From positions 1-6,916 of the forward strand of contig CAYQPF010000210.1 of the NCBI GenBank assembly GCA_964419225.1: 6,916 nucleotides of DNA, read 5' to 3'. Within the stretch, counting starts at the first letter, position 1; each line of letters begins with the position of its first letter. Of this stretch, positions 1-6,247 are shown in pieces. The translations under genes and the position numbers were made by a program. This DNA comes from CAYQPF01 sp964419225 (GTDB lineage: Bacteria > Cloacimonadota > Cloacimonadia > Cloacimonadales > CAYQPF01). The notes beneath the pieces were generated by a model that saw only the letters and a list, made by a program, of their open reading frames with translations, had not been told where the DNA came from and searched no databases.

Positions 1-934
1 GCGGAGATTCGGGTAAAACAGTGGAACCCATTTTAAAACGCAAACTCCCCTCATCTTCATTTATCATATCAGCTATAAAAAAATCATCACATCCATCTCC
101 ATTAAAATCTCCGATGCTGTATCCACCTGGGAATACCTCACTGATTATATTAGATTCCATAAGAAGAACTCTGTTAGTTAAATCCAGTCCATTGGAGCCA
201 TAGTAGATATAACGGTAACGTGGTAAATCTTCGGTGTCAGGATACGTATTAGGGGCATAACCCACCATGAAATCATCAAAACCATCCCCATTAACATCAC
301 CCATGCCTGTTATCAGACAATGTACAGATATACTAATATTTTCTATAACCGGGACTTCTTCAAAAGTTCCCCCAAGAAGAATGTAAAGATTACGCTGGAA
401 ATGGTTAGGGGTGGGGATTGTAGTTTTTATACAGCCGAGATCATCAAACCCATCATTGTTAATATCTCCCAGACATTCCAAAGGAAGAATTCCTGGATCA
501 CCCATTTGATCTGCCTGCATATATATCTTTTTGTCAGGGACAAGATCGGCAGTGGGACCTCCATAAAAGAAAACTAAAGAATCCTGAGTATAATCACCGG
601 GTATATCTTCTATAGTTAACAAATCATCAAAACTATCTCCGTTGACATCACCTGCAGTAAGCAGGCAATTTAAATAATTGCCGATAACTGTTAAATCAGG
701 GACTGTATCTATTGCACCTTCTCCTCCATAATAAACAAATATTTTTCCGGTTCTATCTCGTATCACCAGATCATCAATTCCATCTGCATTAAAATCCAGA
801 GTAGTCATCTTTTTTCCGAAATAGGAATTGTTCACCTCACCAACAAGGGTCTGCATGATTTGCATTTGATTTACAGCATGCATGGAAACAACAAACATAA
901 ATCCCAGTATTAGAAATAAAAGTACACGTCTCAT
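1..934 (-). CDS. Secreted FG-GAP/VCBS repeat protein, N-terminal 311 residues (runs off the window)
   Basis: The reading frame is open on the minus strand from the ATG at 934-932 to the window edge, giving 311 codons with no stop; the 3' end is missing. Residues 1-20 (MRRVLLFLILGFMFVVSMHA) form a signal peptide, so the protein is exported. Five Asp-rich motifs of the form D-x-N-x-D-G-x-D-D-[LF] start at residues 47, 96, 157, 213 and 276, about 50-63 residues apart (for example DVNGDGFDDF). The 'YYGG' and 'LLGG' segments between them are also typical. These are FG-GAP/VCBS blades, which in this family fold into a calcium-binding beta-propeller on exported or surface proteins. The start is supported by AAGGTAGG at 946-939, four bases upstream, and a promoter at 979-1006. 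Substrate or partner cannot be told. It probably predates the adjacent transposon and belongs to the host chromosome. Confidence 0.88.
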   Translation of the reverse strand, partial: MRRVLLFLILGFMFVVSMHAVNQMQIMQTLVGEVNNSYFGKKMTTLDFNADGIDDLVIRDRTGKIFVYYGGEGAIDTVPDLTVIGNYLNCLLTAGDVNGDSFDDLLTIEDIPGDYTQDSLVFFYGGPTADLVPDKKIYMQADQMGDPGILPLECLGDINNDGFDDLGCIKTTIPTPNHFQRNLYILLGGTFEEVPVIENISISVHCLITGMGDVNGDGFDDFMVGYAPNTYPDTEDLPRYRYIYYGSNGLDLTNRVLLMESNIISEVFPGGYSIGDFNGDGCDDFFIADMINEDEGSLRFKMGSTVLPESP

Positions 935-978
935 ATATCCTACCTTACATATTATTTTTTGAATTGCTACAGTGTTAA

Positions 979-1006
979 TTTATAAATATGTTTAATAATG
1001 AGTCAA
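979..1006 (-). promoter_or_regulatory. Sigma-70-type promoter of the FG-GAP gene
   Basis: Read on the minus strand, TTGACT (1006-1001) is followed after 16 bp by TATAAA (984-979). Transcription would start near 972, leaving a leader of about 40 bases that contains the AAGGTAGG ribosome binding site. Both boxes are near consensus and the spacing is close to the ideal 17 bp. Nothing operator-like is visible around them. Confidence 0.6.
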
Positions 1007-1153
1007 GGAAATTCATTTCATAGACAAAAAAAATATTTACAAAAGCTACTATCCTTCAATTAAAGAACCTCGTTTGTCAATTAATCTGTACTTAACTTCT
1101 ATTTTAGAGTGAAAAATCTCACAACAGTTATCTTTATCACTTAAAGCCTACTT
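1007..1153. other. Non-coding DNA between the FG-GAP promoter and the transposon
   Basis: No reading frame with a ribosome binding site is present. The only visible structure is a short inverted pair, GTGA/TCAC, around 1109-1122. This stretch is the left flank of the transposon. It shows no similarity to the replication-gene fragment on the right flank. Confidence 0.5.
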
Positions 1154-1191
1154 TATGTGTCGCTCAGATTTTATAACAAAAATACTTCCTT
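1154..1191 (+). repeat. Candidate decayed left inverted repeat (IRL)
   Basis: Aligned to the right-end repeat read inward, this stretch keeps GTGTCGC (repeat positions 4-10, here 1157-1163) and ATTT (positions 15-18, here 1168-1171) at exact spacing. ACAAAAA (positions 22-28, here 1176-1182) is displaced by one base. The terminal GGG is replaced by TAT and the inner ACGTTAAG is lost. An ungapped comparison gives about 20 matches in 38. Location and orientation, just upstream of tnpR, are right for IRL. A real but inactivated end is the favoured reading; chance similarity in AT-rich DNA is the alternative. Confidence 0.45.
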
Positions 1192-1268
1192 TTTATACTT
1201 TTATGATGACAAATTAGTGGAGAGGTGTTTTGTGTCACTTAAGCTAATAAATAGAAGGAGTGATTATC
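1184..1268 (+). other. Possible resolution (res) and control region upstream of tnpR
   Basis: In Tn3-family elements with co-directional tnpR and tnpA, the resolvase binding region lies directly upstream of tnpR and also hosts its promoter. Here TGACA (1207-1211) and TGTCA (1232-1236) form an inverted pair, and resolvase half-sites typically carry TGTC at their outer edge. I cannot resolve three complete dimer sites or a convincing promoter, so the assignment rests mainly on position. Confidence 0.25.
1255..1260 (+). promoter_or_regulatory. Ribosome binding site that fixes the tnpR start
   Basis: AAGGAG lies eight bases before the GTG at 1269. An in-frame upstream GTG at 1260 overlaps this site and cannot be served by it, so 1269 is the better start. 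That choice also puts the catalytic serine at residue 10, as in gamma-delta and Tn3 resolvases. Confidence 0.8.
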
Positions 1269-1838
1269 GTGTCAAAAATTGGATATATAAGAGTCTCTGC
1301 TGTAGATCAAAATACAGACAGGCAAGAAATAGCCTTATCTGAATTAGAAATGCACAAAGTTTTCATTGAGAAGGCATCAGGTAAAAATACTGAAAGACCC
1401 CAACTTAAAAAGATGCTTGAATATATAAGAGAGGGTGACACTGTTTATATTGAGAGCATCTCACGCTTAGCCAGAAGCACAAGAGATCTTCTTTCTATAG
1501 TGCAACAACTTCAGGATAAACACGTCGAACTCATTTCTTTAAAAGAGAACATTGATACCACTACCTCACAAGGACGATTCGTATTAACGATATTTGGTGC
1601 TCTTTCAGAACTGGAAAGAGAAAATATTCTTCAACGGCAGCAGGAGAGAATTGCAGCTGCGAAAATAAAAGGAAAGAAGTTTGGCAGACCAGAAATTGAA
1701 CAACCCAAAGATTGGAATAATGTTATCGCTCTATGGCGAAGGGGAGAAATCACTGCTGTAGAAGCAATGCGAAGATTAGAGTTAAACCGCGGAACTTTTT
1801 ACCGTAGAGTTAAAGAATTGGAGAATCAATCAAAGTAA
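1269..1838 (+). CDS. tnpR: Serine site-specific recombinase (Tn3-family resolvase)
   Basis: This 189-residue protein resolves the cointegrates made by the neighbouring transposase, recombining two res sites through a covalent phosphoserine link. The N-terminal catalytic domain begins KIGYIRVS, giving Arg8 and the nucleophile Ser10. Other active-site residues are Arg43 in ERPQL, and Arg66 and Arg69 in ISRLARSTRDL. The segment from 'GRFVLTIFGALSELER' (about 102-117) into the charged helix after it matches the dimer-forming E helix. GRP at 139-141 starts the minor-groove arm, and a helix-turn-helix follows (EAMRRLELNRGTFYRRVKEL). Length is normal for the family (about 185). The GTG start follows AAGGAG at eight bases. 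The gene ends 15 bp before tnpA, so the two are probably co-transcribed. All catalytic residues are intact. Confidence 0.95.
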   Translation: MSKIGYIRVSAVDQNTDRQEIALSELEMHKVFIEKASGKNTERPQLKKMLEYIREGDTVYIESISRLARSTRDLLSIVQQLQDKHVELISLKENIDTTTSQGRFVLTIFGALSELERENILQRQQERIAAAKIKGKKFGRPEIEQPKDWNNVIALWRRGEITAVEAMRRLELNRGTFYRRVKELENQSK

Positions 1839-1853
1839 TGTCGTGAGGTTATT

Positions 1854-4814
1854 GTGGCTACTCCGGAAATCCTTCTAACAGAAGATCAAAGAATCGAGAT
1901 CACTCAGATTCCGCAAACTATCAGTGAATGGGAAATTGTTAAGTACTACACTTTGACGGACTATGATATTGAAATAATAAATCGACACAGAAAAGCCTGC
2001 AATCGACTTGGATTCGCAGTACAGCTTTGCTGCTTGAGGCATCCAGGTTGGTCACTTGGAGTCATTAGAAGTATTCCAGAATCAATGTTATCATACATCG
2101 CAGAGCAGTTACAGGTGAATTGTGCAGAATTTGAGAACTACGGACTAAGAAAAAATACTAAAATTGATCACCTCCAGGAACTTCGTGATTTATATGGATT
2201 TAAGATTTTTTCTGACATAGATTATTCAGATCTTATAACCTATCTAACATCTTATGCTATGGCTAATGACAATGCATTAGTGCTTATCAGCATTGCCATT
2301 GAGGAACTTAAAAGGAAAAGGATTGTTCTCCCAGGGATTACAACAATAGAAAAAATAGTAAGCTTAGTAAGAACAATAGCATCTGAAAAAATTGTTCAAT
2401 TAATCACTGATTCGCTGACTTGGGAACAGAAACAGCAATTGGATGAGTTAATAAAATCACCAGATGAAACAATTATAACCACACTTGCATATTTGAAGGA
2501 AGACCCTGGACAATCTTCACCCAAAGCTTTTATGGGTATTGTCAACAGACTTGAGATTATCAAAAACCTCAAACTCAATTTAAGTATTGAGGATATTCAT
2601 CCCAATAGGATAAAACAAATATCAAGGCTTGGATCAAAGTATGAGCCACACTCCTTTAGACGTTTTGAGCCAAGTAAACGCTATGCTATGCTTGCATTAT
2701 ATCTTTTCGATTTGAGCCAAAGTTTAGTTGACCTTGCTATTGATATGCATGACAGGCAAATAAATATTCTGTTTTCAAAGGGTAGAAAAAAACAGGAAGA
2801 AATTCAAAAGCAAAACGGTAAATCTCTGAATGAAAAAATTATTCTGTTTGTTGACATTGGGACTGCATTAGTAAAAGCTAAAAATGAGGGACTTGACCCG
2901 TTTGCTATTATAGAAACTATTATGCCTTGGAACAAGGTTGTTGAGTCTTTAGAGGAAGCAAAGAAGCTTTCTCGCCCACCAAATTATGACTATTTAGATT
3001 TACTTAACAGTAGATATAATCAGCTCCGTAAGTACACTCCAGCACTTGTAAAGCATCTGGAATTTAGTTCTACAGATTCATCTTTAGCACCTCTAATTCA
3101 GGCAATCAAGGTTCTAAATGACATGAATGAAACAGGTAAACGAAAGGTCCCTGACGATGCACCTTTTAGTTTTTTATCTGATAGATGGACAAAGTATGTT
3201 TTCGAGCCAGGAGGAGTTGTAAATCGTCATTATTATGAAATGGCTGTATATTCCGAGTTAAAAAACAGAATACGATCTGGTGATGTGGCCGTTAAAGGTA
3301 GCCGTAACTATAAAAACTTTGACGAATATCTTGTGGCTAAACAAGAATGGGATAGCGAAAAAGCTACCTCTTCAAAACTTGCCGTTAGTCTGTCGTTTGA
3401 GGAATACATTAGAGAGAGAACAGAATCACTAAATAAAAGACTTTGTTGGGTATCCCAGAATATAACTATTCTAGGTGGAGTAAGTATAGAGAATGACAAA
3501 ATTCATTTGGAAAAGCTTGATAAAGATACTCCTGAAGAAGCGGCAGCTTTAAGCGAAAAACTGTATAAAATGCTACCCAAGCTTAAGCTCCCAGAACTCT
3601 TAATTGAAGTTGCCAGGTGGACAAATTTTGACAGAAGTTTCCTTCACGCATCTACCGGTAGCATCATTAAAAATGATGAGAAGTCTATTTTAATGGCTGC
3701 GATTATGGCTATGGGAACGAATATTGGCTTGGTAAAAATGGCTGACTCAACTCCAGAAATTACTTACCGCCAATTAGCGAACACCGTTCAATGGAGGATG
3801 TACGACGATGCAATGAAACATGCTCAGGCTACTCTGGTTAATTACCAACATAAGCAATTTCTGTCTTCCTATTGGGGTGATGGTTCAACGTCATCCAGTG
3901 ACGGAATGAGAGTACAGGTTGGAGTTTCTTCTCTACATGCAGAGCATAATCCTCATTATGGATCAGAGAAAGGAACTACAATGTATAGGTTTGTCAGCGA
4001 CCAGTTTTCCTCTTTCTATACTAAAATCATAAATACTAATGCCAGAGATGCTGTTCATGTAATTGACGGATTACTTAACCATGAAACAGAATTAAACATT
4101 GATGAACACTATACAGACACCGCAGGATATACAGATCAGGTTTTCGGGCTAAGCCATTTGTTAGGATTTAGATTCGCTCCCAGAATAAGAAATATTGCAG
4201 AGCTTAAAATCTATTCTTTTGAAAAACATATTGATTATGATAAACTCCATAAAATCATTCAGGGAAAAATTAACATTAAAGTTATTCAGAGTAACTATAA
4301 TGATGTGCTAAGACTTGCCCATTCTATTCGAGAAGGGAAAGTCTCTGCATCACTGATAATGGCAAAATTAGGATCATATTCCCGACAGAATGCCCTGGCA
4401 ACTGCTCTTCGAGAAATGGGACGTATCGAAAAGACTATTTTTATTCTGGACTACATATCTAATGAATCGCTTAGAAGAAGAGTTCAAAAAGGATTAAATA
4501 AAGGTGAAGCCGTGAATGCATTGGCAAGAGCGATCTTTTTTGGTAAACGAGGTGAGCTTAGAGAACGAGAACTTCAAGACCAATTGCAAAGAGCCAGTGC
4601 TTTGAATTTGCTGATTAATGCAATAAGTATATGGAATACTGCTTATCTGGAGAAAGCTGTTGAGTACTTGAAATCAAAGGAAGACATTAACGAGGATTTA
4701 TTAAAGCACATTGCTCCAATTGGCTGGGAACATATTAATTTTCTTGGGGATTATACATTCGATACAAAGCATATGCTCAATCCTGATGAGTTGAGACCAT
4801 TAAACATAAATTAA
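1854..4814 (+). CDS. tnpA: Tn3-family DDE transposase
   Basis: This 986-residue transposase binds the 38-bp terminal repeats and carries out replicative transposition to give a cointegrate. The length matches the family (about 950-1010, Tn4430 987). The N-terminal part (about 1-170) is the DUF4158-type DNA-binding region; the C-terminal third is the DDE_Tnp_Tn3 catalytic domain. The likely catalytic acids are Asp683 (SSSDGMRVQ), Asp755 (EHYTDTAGYTDQVF) and Glu885 (GLNKGEAVNALARAI). Each is four residues beyond the Tn4430 triad as I recall it (679/751/881), which supports the assignment. The conserved GKRGELRERELQDQLQRAS and LNLLINAISIWNTAYLEKA blocks follow. It starts at GTG after GTGAGGT (1843-1849), 15 bp after tnpR, suggesting coupled expression. 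No frameshift or stop is visible, so the enzyme may be active even though the left end looks decayed. Confidence 0.97.
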   Translation: MATPEILLTEDQRIEITQIPQTISEWEIVKYYTLTDYDIEIINRHRKACNRLGFAVQLCCLRHPGWSLGVIRSIPESMLSYIAEQLQVNCAEFENYGLRKNTKIDHLQELRDLYGFKIFSDIDYSDLITYLTSYAMANDNALVLISIAIEELKRKRIVLPGITTIEKIVSLVRTIASEKIVQLITDSLTWEQKQQLDELIKSPDETIITTLAYLKEDPGQSSPKAFMGIVNRLEIIKNLKLNLSIEDIHPNRIKQISRLGSKYEPHSFRRFEPSKRYAMLALYLFDLSQSLVDLAIDMHDRQINILFSKGRKKQEEIQKQNGKSLNEKIILFVDIGTALVKAKNEGLDPFAIIETIMPWNKVVESLEEAKKLSRPPNYDYLDLLNSRYNQLRKYTPALVKHLEFSSTDSSLAPLIQAIKVLNDMNETGKRKVPDDAPFSFLSDRWTKYVFEPGGVVNRHYYEMAVYSELKNRIRSGDVAVKGSRNYKNFDEYLVAKQEWDSEKATSSKLAVSLSFEEYIRERTESLNKRLCWVSQNITILGGVSIENDKIHLEKLDKDTPEEAAALSEKLYKMLPKLKLPELLIEVARWTNFDRSFLHASTGSIIKNDEKSILMAAIMAMGTNIGLVKMADSTPEITYRQLANTVQWRMYDDAMKHAQATLVNYQHKQFLSSYWGDGSTSSSDGMRVQVGVSSLHAEHNPHYGSEKGTTMYRFVSDQFSSFYTKIINTNARDAVHVIDGLLNHETELNIDEHYTDTAGYTDQVFGLSHLLGFRFAPRIRNIAELKIYSFEKHIDYDKLHKIIQGKINIKVIQSNYNDVLRLAHSIREGKVSASLIMAKLGSYSRQNALATALREMGRIEKTIFILDYISNESLRRRVQKGLNKGEAVNALARAIFFGKRGELRERELQDQLQRASALNLLINAISIWNTAYLEKAVEYLKSKEDINEDLLKHIAPIGWEHINFLGDYTFDTKHMLNPDELRPLNIN

Positions 4815-4818
4815 TTGT

Positions 4819-4829
4819 CTTAACGTGGT
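4819..4829 (-). repeat. Extra copy of the inner 11 bp of the terminal repeat
   Basis: CTTAACGTGGT occurs here and again exactly 41 bp downstream (4860-4870), where it is the inner end of the right inverted repeat. The match stops after 11 bp. The inner part of Tn3-family repeats is the main transposase contact, so this could be an accessory binding box or a leftover of an earlier end. It sits between the tnpA stop and the real end. Confidence 0.6.
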
Positions 4830-4859
4830 AGAATTTGTTAATTTCCTATCTAAAATCTC

Positions 4860-4897
4860 CTTAACGTGGTTTTTGTCGGAAATGTTGGCGACACCCC
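4860..4897 (-). repeat. Right terminal inverted repeat (IRR), 38 bp
   Basis: Read inward from the right on the minus strand it starts GGGGTGTCGCCAACATTTCC and ends ACGTTAAG. This is the classical Tn3-family layout: 38 bp, outer GGGG, inner TTAAG. It begins 45 bp after the tnpA stop codon, and the gene fragment to its right begins at the very next base. Recognition of the end is firm from sequence pattern and position. Confidence 0.88.
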
Positions 4898-5502
4898 ATA
4901 TAGAACCAAATTCTATAAACAAAGATAAAATCTTGCTGGCTTGTCCAATAAGTGAGGTTGAAACTAATTTTATTGAAGAAATTGAAGAGTCAATAAATAA
5001 TGAGTTGTATAATAAATTATTAGCAATCGGATTATCTGTTAATCAAGCTAAAGATATTTTAAAGAACAAGGATGAAAAAACAATATTAAATCATTTGAAT
5101 TATTTAAAAGACAGAACAAATATTGAGAATCCAGGAGGATATGCTTGGAAAATATTTCAAGAAAGAGAAATTCCTGAAATTGATATAAAACGAGATCAAA
5201 GAATAAAAGATGAATTTGAACAGAAAAAAGAAGAAAAATTGAAATTAGATTATGAAGATTATATTAGCAAGCAAATTAAAAAACATAGAGAGTCATTAAC
5301 AGAGGTTGAGCTAGATGAATTGAATAAGAAGGCTACAATATTAGCAATGGAAAAGAATAAAGAGGTGTTATCCAAAAATACAAAAACTTTGGCAGGATCA
5401 TTAATGAAAACATTTATAAGGCTTGAAGAAAATAGAGTGATAGAAACTGATTTGAATTTACCATCTTATGAAAAATGGTTTGAAAGTAAAACTGTACTCT
5501 AA
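4898..5502 (+). pseudogene. 5'-truncated plasmid replication-initiator-like protein, C-terminal part
   Basis: The open frame runs from a GTG at 4825 inside transposon DNA to 5502 (225 residues), but only codons after 4897 lie outside the transposon. That leaves about 200 residues of a larger protein lacking its N-terminal DNA-binding part. Counting from 4825, residues 61-113 carry a pattern common near the C-terminus of plasmid replication and helix-turn-helix initiator proteins: a helix LLAIGLSVNQAKDIL, a predicted helix with HLNYL, then ENPGGYAWKIFQE (compare NPAGxLxxAI). A highly charged, probably coiled-coil region (about 122-185) and a tail with YEKW (215-218) follow. No good ribosome binding site precedes the GTG or the ATG at 4882. 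The family call is from pattern memory and is moderate. Codons are much more AT-rich than in tnpA. A second remnant of this tail lies at 6578-6697. Confidence 0.6.
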
Positions 5503-5525
5503 TATAGCAGATATTTTTTTCATTT
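5501..5525 (+). terminator. Weak possible terminator after the rep-like fragment
   Basis: AATAT (5501-5505), a five-base loop and ATATT (5511-5515) form a small A/T-only stem overlapping the stop codon. A run of T residues with one break follows (5514-5527). The stem is too weak for a confident intrinsic terminator. Confidence 0.25.
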
Positions 5526-5527
5526 TT

Positions 5528-5828
5528 TTACATAATCCTTTAGCGTATCTCTTTTTTGGTAGATTTGATTTAACTGTCTTTTCGGTTGTTGATGATATTA
5601 ATTTTATAATACTTTTTCCACTTTTTTAAACTTTTATTGTGGAATAATATATAAATAAAATACATGTTTAATATTGCAATAAGTAAGTAACTGGTAATAA
5701 TATAAGAAATGATAACTAATTACCATTAAAGCAATAACACATAATCTAAAGATTGAGAAATCCAAAACAAATAGAAATGTATTGACGTTAAAACAACTAT
5801 ACTCAAAAATTAAGATCTAAAATAAATA
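5528..5828. other. Gene-free, very AT-rich stretch
   Basis: I find no reading frame with a ribosome binding site. TGGTAAT (5692-5698) and ATTACCA (5719-5725) form a 7-bp inverted pair with a 20-base loop. TTGACG (5782-5787) and TATACT (5798-5803) resemble promoter boxes but are only 10 bp apart, so they do not make a normal promoter. No repeated iterons or DnaA-box clusters stand out. It probably contains the upstream region of the stub gene at 5841. Confidence 0.4.
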
Positions 5829-5840
5829 AAGGAGTTTTGC

Positions 5841-5891
5841 ATGAAAAGAAGAGTCATTATCATGGGTGCTGCGGGAAGAGAATTGTTGTAA
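5841..5891 (+). pseudogene. 5' stub of a cyclic 2,3-diphosphoglycerate synthetase-like GTPase gene
   Basis: Only 16 codons are open: MKRRVIIMGAAGRELL then TAA. The start has a strong AAGGAG (5829-5834) at six bases. From memory, the first 12-13 residues match the start of bacterial proteins annotated as cyclic 2,3-diphosphoglycerate synthetase or related GTPases, which begin M-K-[KR]-x-VIIMGAAGRDFHNFN; 'MGAAGR' is the start of their nucleotide-binding region. Homology appears to end at 5881-5882, where Asp-Phe-His should follow. The stub is therefore best read as a gene cut by deletion or by insertion of foreign DNA, with its own translation start still present. The alternative is a short leader peptide for the membrane protein starting 36 bp downstream. 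The match is short, so confidence is moderate. Confidence 0.5.
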
Positions 5892-5916
5892 AAAATATAA
5901 TAATAACAATAAAAAT

Positions 5917-5923
5917 AAGGAGG
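5917..5923 (+). promoter_or_regulatory. Strong ribosome binding site for the small membrane protein
   Basis: AAGGAGG stands four bases before the ATG at 5928, a near-perfect Shine-Dalgarno sequence. It is the main evidence that this short frame is translated. Confidence 0.7.
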
Positions 5924-5927
5924 AATC

Positions 5928-6245
5928 ATGCCAGACACAACGAATAATCCTAAAAAAAGCAATAAACAACCAAATAAAAAAGCTTTAGAAAAAGTGGAAA
6001 AAGTTATTATCAATCACTGTTTAGCGGAATTTTATTTTTTGTATTTAGTAATGAATATTGTAGTCCTCATTTTTATAGTTTATAATATAAATTTATATGG
6101 AGCTGGTAATAATCTACTTCAAAAAATTACTAATTCTTTCGAAATTATTACAAGCTATTGCGTAGTTGATGTTATAGTGTTTAAAGTAGGAACTTATTTG
6201 ATAAAGAATAAAATATTCAATAAGAGTAATATACAACAAAGTTAA
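5928..6245 (+). CDS. Small two-helix membrane protein of unknown function
   Basis: I do not recognise this 105-residue protein. Residues 1-30 are polar and rich in Asn, Lys and Pro (MPDTTNNPKKSNKQPNKKAL), with no signal peptide. A strongly hydrophobic stretch at about 34-57 (FYFLYLVMNIVVLIFIVYNI) is a confident membrane helix. A weaker one lies at about 72-91 (EIITSYCVVDVIVFKVGTYL), followed by a basic tail. A hairpin with both ends in the cytoplasm is likely from the positive charges on both sides. The ATG has an excellent AAGGAGG four bases upstream. It is the only intact-looking gene right of the transposon and lies between the GTPase stub and a broken SLOG gene whose start is 2 bp after its stop. 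Size and topology recall small holin-like or toxin-like membrane proteins, but no motif supports either. Confidence 0.7.
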   Translation: MPDTTNNPKKSNKQPNKKALEKVEKVIINHCLAEFYFLYLVMNIVVLIFIVYNINLYGAGNNLLQKITNSFEIITSYCVVDVIVFKVGTYLIKNKIFNKSNIQQS

Positions 6246-6247
6246 TT

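Larger units (their letters stand above)
1154..4897 (+). mobile_element. Minimal Tn3-family transposon (tnpR-tnpA), left end decayed
   Basis: The element holds a serine resolvase and a full-length Tn3-family transposase in the same direction, followed 45 bp later by a perfect-looking 38-bp right inverted repeat. The left boundary is inferred from a degraded repeat at about 1154-1191 and is uncertain. If right, the element is about 3.74 kb with no passenger genes, resembling cryptic Tn3-type units. Tn3-family elements normally make 5-bp target duplications. The five bases outside the right end (ATATA) do not match the five outside the presumed left end (TACTT), so the present flanks were probably not one uninterrupted target site. 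Confidence 0.8.

Noticed and set aside
21..577. Two plus-strand frames (21-203 and 320-577)
   Set aside because: They lie antisense to the minus-strand FG-GAP gene, whose repeat motifs are unmistakable. Neither has a ribosome binding site or a recognisable product.
1091..1128. CTTAAC at 1091 as an outward-facing transposon end
   Set aside because: Only the first six bases and a T run match the terminal repeat. It lacks the GTGTCGC block and the CCCC tip and points the wrong way for IRL.
1206..1243. CACTTAAG at 1236-1243 as the inner end of the left repeat
   Set aside because: The 38 bp ending there do not start with GGGG or contain the outer blocks, and the site would crowd the tnpR ribosome binding site. 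The 1154 candidate fits better.
1157..1342. 61-codon plus-strand frame overlapping the tnpR start
   Set aside because: It begins in the decayed repeat and runs into tnpR in another frame. It shows no ribosome binding site or protein-like composition.
2396..3499. Minus-strand frames at 2396-2578 and 3308-3499
   Set aside because: Both are antisense to the conserved tnpA coding sequence and have no independent support.
5782..5803. TTGACG and TATACT as a promoter for the stub and membrane protein
   Set aside because: The spacer is only 10 bp, far from the usual 16-18. No better -35 partner exists for the TATACT box.
5503..5840. Replication origin with iterons or a CRISPR-like array
   Set aside because: No regularly spaced repeats are visible there. 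The single 7-bp inverted pair and AT richness are not enough.
5810..6013. Minus-strand 67-codon hydrophobic frame
   Set aside because: It overlaps the stub gene and the membrane protein, both of which have strong ribosome binding sites on the plus strand. Its hydrophobicity comes from reading A-rich DNA in reverse.
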